Part shown: positions 1-5,380 of the stretch, piece by piece
How the letters are laid out: each line of letters opens with the position of its first letter
How positions within the stretch are numbered: the first letter of the stretch is position 1
Source of the DNA: an uncultured Bacteroidales bacterium
Lineage (GTDB): Bacteria > Bacteroidota > Bacteroidia > Bacteroidales > Bacteroidaceae
DNA length: 8,087 nt
NCBI GenBank assembly: GCA_902803195.1
Contig: CADCOX010000213.1
Span: forward strand, 1-8,087
Direction of reading: 5' to 3'
Translations under genes and position numbers: made by a program
The notes under the pieces: generated by a model
Database searches by the model: none
What the model saw: the letters and a program-made list of their open reading frames with translations, nothing else
What the model was told of the DNA's origin: nothing

Positions 1-1
1 C

Positions 2-1168
2 TGGCGCTGGGTGGCCGTGACCGACTCCAAAGGCATCATCGAACAGACGCTGCCCGCGCAACTGGCCCGTCGCAGTGCGCTGAAGGATGTCAGCTGGATT
101 CATCCCGGACAATTCTCATGGGAATGGTGGAACGGAGCGGCTCCCTTCGGTCCCGATGTCGACTTCCGCTTCGGTTGCAACTACGAGACCTATTGCTACT
201 TCGCTGACTTCGCTGCCAAGTTCGGGGTTGATTATATCCTCCTTGATGAGGGCTGGGCCAAGTCGACTCGCGATCCCTTCCATGGCAACGACAACCTTCG
301 CCTGCCCGACCTCATCAAGTATTGCAATGCCAAAGGCGTGAAGATAGTACTCTGGTTGCCGTGGCTCACCGTCGAGCAGAACCTTGACAAACTCTTCAAG
401 ACTTACGCCGAATGGGGCATTCCGGCTGTGAAGATTGACTTCATGGACCATGCCGATCAATGGATGGTCAACTTCTTCAAACGCGTAGTCCAAGAGGCCG
501 CCAAGTACAAGATTATCGTGGACTTCCATGGTGCTTTCACGCCTGCAGGATTGGAGTATGAGTACCCCAACCTCATCAGCTACGAAGGCGTGCTTGGTCT
601 TGAGCAGATGGGCGGTTGCCAACCCAAGAACACGGTCTTCCTCCCATTCATCCGCAATGCCGTAGGAGCCGCTGACTTCACCCCTGGTGGTATGAATAAT
701 ATGCAACCTGCACAATATCGAGCTTCACGCCCCAATAGCGGAGCCATGGGCACTCGTGCCTTCCAGATGGCCCTGTATGTCGTTCTCGAGAGCGGTGTAC
801 AGATGCTGGCAGACAATCCCACGCGCTACTACCAGAATGAGGATTGCGCACGCTACATCGCCAGCGTGCCCACGACTTGGGACGAGACGCGCGCCCTCGA
901 TACCAAGGCTGGTGACTATGTCATAGTTGCCAAGCGCAAAGGCCAGAAATGGTTCATCGGAGCCATCACAGGCGAGACGCCTCGTGACTGCCACATCCGT
1001 CTTGACTTCCTCGGCGCAGGCAAGCACAAGATGACGGCATTCAAGGATGGCATCAACGCCGACTACCAAGCCATGCACTACAACAAAATCGAGCAAACCG
1101 TCGATAGTGCCACTGAAATCGACATTCACATGGTACAGAACGGAGGTTGGGCAGCCGTCATCGAATAA
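2..1168 (+). CDS. Glycoside hydrolase family 97 alpha-glycosidase, C-terminal part (5' end outside window)
   Basis: The reading frame is open from base 2 (W-R-W-V-A-V-T-D) to the TAA at 1166-1168, so the start lies upstream; the GTG at 11 is internal. About 388 residues remain of a family that usually has 600-750, so the N-terminal beta-sandwich is missing and the catalytic barrel plus small C-terminal beta domain are present. GH97 hallmarks, numbered from the GTG codon: SWIHPGQFSWEWWN (28-41), DYILLDEGW (74-82), KIDFMD (141-146), SYEGVLGLE (190-198), FTPGGMNN (223-230). The family hydrolyses terminal alpha-glucosides (SusB type, inverting) or alpha-galactosides (retaining), usually in the Bacteroidota periplasm. 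Asp143 sits where the retaining subgroup has its nucleophile, so a retaining, alpha-galactosidase-like enzyme is my inference; the substrate is not proven. The gene is probably co-transcribed with the permease 6 bases downstream. Confidence 0.9.
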   Translation, partial: WRWVAVTDSKGIIEQTLPAQLARRSALKDVSWIHPGQFSWEWWNGAAPFGPDVDFRFGCNYETYCYFADFAAKFGVDYILLDEGWAKSTRDPFHGNDNLRLPDLIKYCNAKGVKIVLWLPWLTVEQNLDKLFKTYAEWGIPAVKIDFMDHADQWMVNFFKRVVQEAAKYKIIVDFHGAFTPAGLEYEYPNLISYEGVLGLEQMGGCQPKNTVFLPFIRNAVGAADFTPGGMNNMQPAQYRASRPNSGAMGTRAFQMALYVVLESGVQMLADNPTRYYQNEDCARYIASVPTTWDETRALDTKAGDYVIVAKRKGQKWFIGAITGETPRDCHIRLDFLGAGKHKMTAFKDGINADYQAMHYNKIEQTVDSATEIDIHMVQNGGWAAVIE

Positions 1169-1174
1169 GCAACG

Positions 1175-2200
1175 ATGAAAGCACCTGTACCCTCATACAT
1201 AGGAAAACTCACCGGACTCGCTTTGCTGCTCGTAGCGTTGTTGCTGGCGAACCTCTATTTCGGAGCCGTGCACATCCCTGCTACAGCCATCACCGACCTG
1301 CTCATGGGAGGCGAGGCTGAACGCGCGTCATGGGGCTATATCCTATGGGAGAATCGTATACCTCAGGCCCTTACGGGCTTGTTCTCGGGTGCAGGTCTTG
1401 CAGCTTCTGGTTTGCTCCTTCAGACCGTTTTCCGTAATCCTCTGGCCGGGCCCAGCATACTCGGCATTGATGGTGGCGCCAATCTTGGCGTCGCCATCGC
1501 CATGCTGTTGTTGGGTGGCTCGTTCATGGCTGGAACGTTTTCGCTGAGCGGCTATCTGCTCGTTATCGTGGCGGCCATGATTGGCGCGTGGGCTATACTT
1601 GTGCTGCTTATCGCGTTCTCACATAGGCTCCGCTCCAACACCTTGTTGCTCATCACGGGTGTCATGATTGGCTACCTCACGTCGTCAATGATATCGTTGC
1701 TTAACTACGGAGCCACCGAAGAAGGCGTACGTTCGTTTATGGTTTGGGGACTCGGCAGTTTCGCCAACGTCACCGTCGACCGCCTCCCCGCGTTCATCGC
1801 CACCATGTCCGTGGGTATCGGGTGTTCGCTCCTGCTCATCAAGCCCCTCAATGCCCTCCTGCTCGGTGACAACTATGCAACCAATCTTGGTGTCAACGTC
1901 AAGCGCACACGCACTTTCCTGCTTTTCACGACGGGTTTGCTCACAGCCACCTCCACCGCCTTCTGCGGGCCCATTGCCTTCATCGGCCTCGCCGTACCAC
2001 ATCTAGCTCGTCTGCTGTTGGGTACATCCGACCACCGCGCCCTCTTGCCAGCCACGCTCCTGACGGGAGCCTGCTTGGCATTGACCTGCAACCTCATCTC
2101 TACTGTACCCTCAAGCACGCTCATCCCCATCAATGTCATCACTCCCATTTTAGGGGCGCCTGTCGTGATTTGGGTCATCCTGAAGATGCGAAAAGACTGA
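1175..2200 (+). CDS. FecCD/BtuC-family ABC transporter permease (iron-siderophore, haem or cobalamin import)
   Basis: This 341-residue protein is almost entirely hydrophobic, consistent with the ten membrane helices of the family. It would be the inner-membrane channel of a type II ABC importer for a metal chelate or vitamin B12. Family landmarks are RIPQALTGLFSGAGLAASG (61-79), RNPLAGPSILG (87-97), VWGLGSF (190-196), the LGDNYATNLGV region thought to contact the ATPase (229-240), GPIAFIGLAVPHLAR (265-279), and the C-terminal ITPILGAPVVIWVIL (322-336). The ATG at 1175 gives a full-length N-terminus starting just before the first helix and lies 6 bases after the GH97 stop, implying one transcript. 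No partner ATPase or periplasmic binding protein follows, because the next gene is xylB after a 136-base gap; partners must lie upstream or elsewhere. The substrate cannot be read from the permease alone. Confidence 0.92.
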   Translation: MKAPVPSYIGKLTGLALLLVALLLANLYFGAVHIPATAITDLLMGGEAERASWGYILWENRIPQALTGLFSGAGLAASGLLLQTVFRNPLAGPSILGIDGGANLGVAIAMLLLGGSFMAGTFSLSGYLLVIVAAMIGAWAILVLLIAFSHRLRSNTLLLITGVMIGYLTSSMISLLNYGATEEGVRSFMVWGLGSFANVTVDRLPAFIATMSVGIGCSLLLIKPLNALLLGDNYATNLGVNVKRTRTFLLFTTGLLTATSTAFCGPIAFIGLAVPHLARLLLGTSDHRALLPATLLTGACLALTCNLISTVPSSTLIPINVITPILGAPVVIWVILKMRKD

Positions 2201-2247
2201 ATTGAAACATATTCTTACGTTTTTGAAACAATAAAGAATATTCAATT
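2200..2247 (+). other. AT-rich imperfect inverted repeat after the permease gene
   Basis: AATTGAA (2200-2206) pairs with TTCAATT (2241-2247), and TATTC (2210-2214) pairs with GAATA (2236-2240), leaving a 3-base bulge (2207-2209) and a 21-base loop. The structure starts on the last base of the permease stop codon. It is AT-only apart from a few pairs and has no U-tract behind it, so it is at best a weak mRNA 3'-end structure or operator, not a convincing terminator. Confidence 0.3.
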
Positions 2248-2260
2248 GCTATAAAATAGC

Positions 2261-2277
2261 GACCTTTGCACCGCAAA
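2261..2277 (+). promoter_or_regulatory. Candidate xylB promoter -7 region with small inverted repeat
   Basis: GACCTTTG (2261-2268) matches the Bacteroidota -7 consensus TAnnTTTG at all but the first position. It runs directly into the inverted repeat TTTGC-ACC-GCAAA (2265-2277). A correctly spaced -33 TTTG (19-21 bases upstream) is not visible, so the call rests on the -7 match, its position about 70 bases before the xylB ATG, and its likeness to the better feoAB promoter at 7575-7606. Confidence 0.45.
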
Positions 2278-2284
2278 AAACAAA

Positions 2285-2298
2285 AGCGGGATTCCGCT
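2285..2298 (+). other. Short hairpin in the xylB leader
   Basis: AGCGG (2285-2289) and CCGCT (2294-2298) are exact reverse complements around a 4-base loop, GATT. If transcription starts just after 2268 this hairpin lies near the 5' end of the xylBA mRNA. It could stabilise the 5' end or be chance; five base pairs are weak evidence. Confidence 0.3.
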
Positions 2299-2336
2299 AT
2301 ACACCTCATTTCATCAACAACGTATTCTACAAAATT

Positions 2337-3809
2337 ATGTATCTCCTAGGTTATGACATTGGCAGTTCCAGCGTGAAGGCTTCGCTGGTTGATGCGCAGA
2401 GTGGCGCTTGTGTCGCTTCTGCTTTTTATCCTAAGACCGAAGCACCCATCAAGGCCGTTCGTGCAGGATGGGCTGAACAGGCTCCCGATGCTTGGTGGAG
2501 CTACCTGAAGGATGCCACTGCCGATGTGCTCGCTCAGAGTGGTGTTGACAAGACGGACATCAAGGCCATTGGTATCAGTTATCAAATGCATGGTCTCGTC
2601 TGTGTGGATAAGGATCTGAATCCCTTGCGCGATGCCATCATCTGGTGTGACTCGCGGGCTGTGCCTTATGGTCAGAAAGCTTTCGACGACCTCGGAAGCG
2701 AGCGTTGTCTGAGCCACCTGCTTAACTCGCCTGGTAACTTCACGGCTGCCAAACTCGCATGGGTGCGCGAGAACGAACCCGACCTCTTCGCTTCAATAAA
2801 CAAGGTGATGCTCCCTGGCGACTATATCGCAGCACGCCTCTCTGGCACTGCAGCCACCACGGTAAGCGGCCTCAGCGAAGGCATGATGTGGGATTTCAAG
2901 GATGATGCTCCTGCCCAATTCCTGCTCGACTATTATGGCATCCCTGCCGACATGCTGGCCGACCGTGTGCCCACCTTCGGCCTTCAAGGCGAAGTCAATG
3001 CTGCAGCTGCTGCTGAGTTAGGTCTCGCTGCAGGCACCCCCATCACCTATCGCGCTGGCGACCAGCCCAACAACGCCCTTTCGCTCGATGTCTTCGAACC
3101 CGGCGAGGCGGCAACCACAGCTGGCACTTCGGGCGTTGTCTATGGCGTCATTGGTCGCGTAGCCTATGATCCCCAGAGCCGTGTCAATACGTTTGCACAC
3201 GTCAACCACGAGGCAGCCAATCCGCGCCTTGGTGTACTGCTTTGCATCAACGGCACGGGAATCCTCAACTCATGGATGCGCCGCAACGTAGCCCCCACAG
3301 GCATCGGCTATGCTGAGATGAACGACCTGGCCGCCCAGGCTCCCATCGGTGCTGCCGGCCTCTCCATCATGCCCTTCGGCAATGGTGCCGAACGTGTGCT
3401 CTGCAATAAGGAGGTGGGTGCCAGCATCCACGGCATCAACTTCAACACCCACACGCAGGCTCACCTCTTACGTGCCGCACAAGAGGGCATCGTCTTCAGT
3501 TTTGCCTATGGCATGGAGGTCATGCAGACGATGGGTTTGGAATTAAAGACCATCCGCGCCGGCAAGGCGAATATGTTCCTCAGTCCTATCTTCCGCGACA
3601 CGCTGGCTGGCGTCACCGGAGCCACCATCGAACTCTGCGACACCGACGGCTCCGTTGGAGCGGCACGCGGAGCAGGTATCGGTGCAGGCATCTATGCAGA
3701 CCACCGCGAAGCCTTCGCTACGCTCAAGAAGCTACAGGTCATCGAACCCGACCTGAAGAATCAAGCCGCCTATCGCGAGGCCTACGAGCGCTGGATGCAG
3801 AAAATCTAG
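2337..3809 (+). CDS. xylB: Xylulokinase
   Basis: Phosphorylates D-xylulose to D-xylulose 5-phosphate with ATP in the cytoplasm, the step after xylose isomerase. The 490-residue length is normal for the FGGY carbohydrate kinase family. The N-terminal actin-like fold shows the phosphate-binding YDIGSSSVK (6-14), the sugar-contacting QMHG (83-86), and IIWCDSRA (101-108). Asp242 in RAGDQPNN is the predicted catalytic base. The C-terminal ATP-binding half shows TAGTSGVVYG (261-270) and the FGGY-type glycine-rich GSVGAARGAGIGAG (438-451). The ATG at 2337 places the phosphate loop immediately at the N-terminus, as in the family; there is no Shine-Dalgarno, and an A/T-rich leader precedes it. xylA follows after 82 bases on the same strand, so this is a xylBA operon. 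The TAG stop lies within the first copy of a 9-base tandem repeat. No frameshift or missing motif is seen. Confidence 0.96.
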   Translation: MYLLGYDIGSSSVKASLVDAQSGACVASAFYPKTEAPIKAVRAGWAEQAPDAWWSYLKDATADVLAQSGVDKTDIKAIGISYQMHGLVCVDKDLNPLRDAIIWCDSRAVPYGQKAFDDLGSERCLSHLLNSPGNFTAAKLAWVRENEPDLFASINKVMLPGDYIAARLSGTAATTVSGLSEGMMWDFKDDAPAQFLLDYYGIPADMLADRVPTFGLQGEVNAAAAAELGLAAGTPITYRAGDQPNNALSLDVFEPGEAATTAGTSGVVYGVIGRVAYDPQSRVNTFAHVNHEAANPRLGVLLCINGTGILNSWMRRNVAPTGIGYAEMNDLAAQAPIGAAGLSIMPFGNGAERVLCNKEVGASIHGINFNTHTQAHLLRAAQEGIVFSFAYGMEVMQTMGLELKTIRAGKANMFLSPIFRDTLAGVTGATIELCDTDGSVGAARGAGIGAGIYADHREAFATLKKLQVIEPDLKNQAAYREAYERWMQKI

Positions 3810-3848
3810 TAGATCTAGAGCATCTAGAGCATCTAGAAAATCTAGATA
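3804..3848 (+). repeat. Five-copy 9-base tandem repeat (ATCTAGnnn) spanning the xylB stop
   Basis: ATCTAG starts at 3804, 3813, 3822, 3831 and 3840, exactly every 9 bases. The last three bases of each unit vary: TAG, AGC, AGC, AAA, ATA. The period is three codons and in phase with xylB, so every unit carries an in-frame TAG; with the extra TAG at 3810 there are six stops (3807, 3810, 3816, 3825, 3834, 3843). The same 11 bases, AGAAAATCTAG, flank both ends (3799-3809 and 3835-3845), which fits expansion by slipped-strand duplication of the gene end. TCTAGA palindromes at 3814, 3823, 3832 and 3841 allow alternative hairpins, the best being ATCTAGA (3831-3837) with TCTAGAT (3841-3847). Confidence 0.93.
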
Positions 3849-3891
3849 ATCAAAAAAGAAAAAAACAACCCCATAAATCAATAAAACAACT
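3849..3891 (+). promoter_or_regulatory. A-rich translation leader of xylA
   Basis: The bases between the tandem repeat and the xylA ATG are strongly A-rich, with runs of six (3852-3857) and seven (3859-3865) A, and contain no Shine-Dalgarno sequence. A-rich, SD-less leaders are typical of highly translated Bacteroidota genes. No TAnnTTTG box is present, so xylA probably depends on the promoter upstream of xylB. Confidence 0.5.
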
Positions 3892-5199
3892 ATGAAACAG
3901 TACTTTCCTGAAATTCCCGCCATCAAGTTTGAAGGCGTTGAGAGCAAGAATCCGTTGGCTTACCGCTACTACGACAAAGACCGCGTAGTCATGGGTAAGA
4001 AGATGAGCGAATGGTTCAAATTCGCCATGGCATGGTGGCACACCCTCTGTGCTGAGGGTGCCGACCAGTTCGGCGGAGGCACAAAGACCTTCCCCTGGAA
4101 TGCCGCTGCGGACCCCGTACAAGCTGCTAAGGACAAGGCCGATGCTGGCTTTGAGATCATGCAGAAGCTCGGCATCGAGTATTACTGCTTCCACGACATC
4201 GACCTCGTAGCTGAAGCTGCCGACGTAGAGACATATGAGAAGAATCTCAAGGAAGTTGTCGCTTACCTGAAAGAGAAGCAGGCTGAGACAGGCATCAAGC
4301 TCCTCTGGGGCACCGCCAACGTCTTCGGCAACAAGCGTTACATGAACGGCGCCAGCACCAACCCCGACTTCGACGTCGTAGCACGCGCCATCGTCCAGAT
4401 CAAGAACGCCATCGACGCTACTATCGAGCTCGGCGGTACTAACTACGTCTTCTGGGGCGGTCGCGAAGGCTACATGAGCCTCCTCAACACCGATATGAAG
4501 CGTGAGAAGGAGCACATGGCCACCATGCTCACCATGGCCCGCGACTACGCTCGTGCCAAGGGCTTCAAGGGCACCTTCCTCATCGAGCCCAAGCCCATGG
4601 AACCCTCCAAGCACCAGTACGACGTCGACACCGAGACCGTCATCGGTTTCTTGAAGGCCCACAACCTCGACAAGGACTTCAAGGTCAACATCGAGGTCAA
4701 CCACGCCACCCTCGCTGGTCACACCTTCGAGCACGAGCTCGCTTGCGCCGTTGATGCCGACATGCTCGGCAGCATCGATGCCAACCGCGGTGACTATCAG
4801 AATGGCTGGGACACCGACCAGTTCCCCATCGACCACTACGAGCTCACCCAGGCTATGATGCAGATTATCCGTGGTGGCGGCTTCAAGGACGGCGGCACCA
4901 ACTTCGATGCCAAGACACGTCGCAACAGCACCGACCTCGAGGATATCTTCATCGCTCACATCGCTGCTATGGATGCTATGGCTCACGCTCTCCTCAGCGC
5001 TGCCGACATCATCGAGAACTCACCCATCTGCGCTATGGTCAAGGAGCGTTACGCCAGCTTCGATGCAGGCGAGGGTAAGAAGTTCGAGGAAGGTAAGATG
5101 ACCCTCGAGGAGGCCTACGAATATGGCAAAAAGGTTGGCGAGCCCAAGCAGACCAGCGGCAAGCAGGAGCTCTACGAGGCTATCGTCAATATGTATTAA
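3892..5199 (+). CDS. xylA: D-xylose isomerase
   Basis: Interconverts D-xylose and D-xylulose in the cytoplasm; the cofactor is two divalent metal ions. The 435 residues give a full-length class II enzyme. All catalytic and metal residues are present, at the numbering known from E. coli XylA: His101 and Asp104 in CFHDIDL, Trp188 in FWGGREGY, Glu232 and Lys234 in IEPKP, Glu268 and His271 in NIEVNHATLAGH, Asp296 in GSIDANRGD, Asp307 and Asp309 in WDTDQFP, Asp339 in GTNFDAKTRRN. The start MKQYFPEIP is the usual Bacteroidota N-terminus. It follows xylB by 82 bases and is closed by a strong terminator. The third codon positions are heavily C-biased, more so than in neighbouring genes, suggesting high expression; this also creates a long spurious antisense frame. 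The protein resembles, from memory, the XylA of anaerobic fungi such as Piromyces, thought to come from Bacteroidetes. Confidence 0.98.
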   Translation: MKQYFPEIPAIKFEGVESKNPLAYRYYDKDRVVMGKKMSEWFKFAMAWWHTLCAEGADQFGGGTKTFPWNAAADPVQAAKDKADAGFEIMQKLGIEYYCFHDIDLVAEAADVETYEKNLKEVVAYLKEKQAETGIKLLWGTANVFGNKRYMNGASTNPDFDVVARAIVQIKNAIDATIELGGTNYVFWGGREGYMSLLNTDMKREKEHMATMLTMARDYARAKGFKGTFLIEPKPMEPSKHQYDVDTETVIGFLKAHNLDKDFKVNIEVNHATLAGHTFEHELACAVDADMLGSIDANRGDYQNGWDTDQFPIDHYELTQAMMQIIRGGGFKDGGTNFDAKTRRNSTDLEDIFIAHIAAMDAMAHALLSAADIIENSPICAMVKERYASFDAGEGKKFEEGKMTLEEAYEYGKKVGEPKQTSGKQELYEAIVNMY

Positions 5200-5223
5200 T
5201 CCCTACCAACATACACATTCTTT

Positions 5224-5266
5224 CCGAAAGATTCCCACGAAAAAGGGAGTCTTTCGGATTTTTTTT
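5224..5266 (+). terminator. Intrinsic terminator of the xylBA operon
   Basis: A 13-pair stem (5224-5236 with 5245-5257, one G-U pair) encloses an 8-base A-rich loop, and is followed by A plus eight T (5258-5266). It begins 25 bases after the xylA stop. The reverse strand lacks a T-tract after the stem, so it should work only for + strand transcription. Confidence 0.95.
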
Positions 5267-5267
5267 G

Positions 5268-5275
5268 TACTTTTG
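5268..5275 (+). promoter_or_regulatory. Candidate recG promoter -7 element
   Basis: TACTTTTG is a perfect match to the Bacteroidota -7 consensus TAnnTTTG. It begins two bases after the T-tract of the xylA terminator. The place where a -33 TTTG should be falls in the 3' arm of the terminator stem and does not match. A start a few bases downstream would give a leader of roughly 25 bases to the ATG at 5305. Confidence 0.55.
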
Positions 5276-5287
5276 TGCCGTCTAACC

Positions 5288-5299
5288 GAGCTACGGCTC
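5288..5299 (+). other. UACG-tetraloop hairpin in the recG leader
   Basis: GAGC (5288-5291) pairs with GCTC (5296-5299) around TACG, giving a C(UACG)G loop of the exceptionally stable UNCG class. It ends five bases before the ATG at 5305. Only four pairs form the stem, so a role in limiting recG translation or protecting the mRNA is possible but unproven. Confidence 0.35.
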
Positions 5300-5304
5300 A
5301 CTTA

Positions 5305-5380
5305 ATGACCTACCATCATCGTAGACCTCTCTACTTCTATAACCTATCTGCCCGGCGTAGGCCCGCAACGCGCCAAGCTG
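5305..5380 (+). other. Displaced 5' end of recG (conserved N-terminus without an in-frame start codon)
   Basis: In the recG frame, after a TGA at 5306-5308, the codons from 5309 read P-T-I-I-V-D-L-S-T-S-I-T-Y and then LPGVGPQRAKLL before the TTG at 5381. LPGVGPxRAxLL is the conserved helix-hairpin-helix-like start of RecG proteins, so this stretch is evidently coding. No ATG, GTG or TTG occurs in frame before 5381. The only ATG, at 5305, lies in another frame; removing one base between about 5308 and 5314 would join it to this frame as M-T-T-I-I-V-D. Explanations are a real indel, an assembly error, a +1 ribosomal shift, or a rare start codon such as the ATC at 5315 or 5318. Confidence 0.75.

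Noticed and set aside
116..1129. Minus-strand frames opposite GH97
   Set aside because: They overlap unmistakable GH97 motifs and have no recognisable protein signature.
3804..3848. CRISPR-like or phage attachment repeat
   Set aside because: Units are 9 bases with no spacers, no cas genes and no integrase nearby; a simple slippage repeat fits better.
3850..4986. Long minus-strand open frame (378 codons) opposite xylA
   Set aside because: xylA is certain on the + strand with all active-site residues. Its strong C-ending codon bias leaves few stops on the reverse strand, and the antisense product is a low-complexity Val/Leu/Glu/Asp-rich sequence matching nothing I know.
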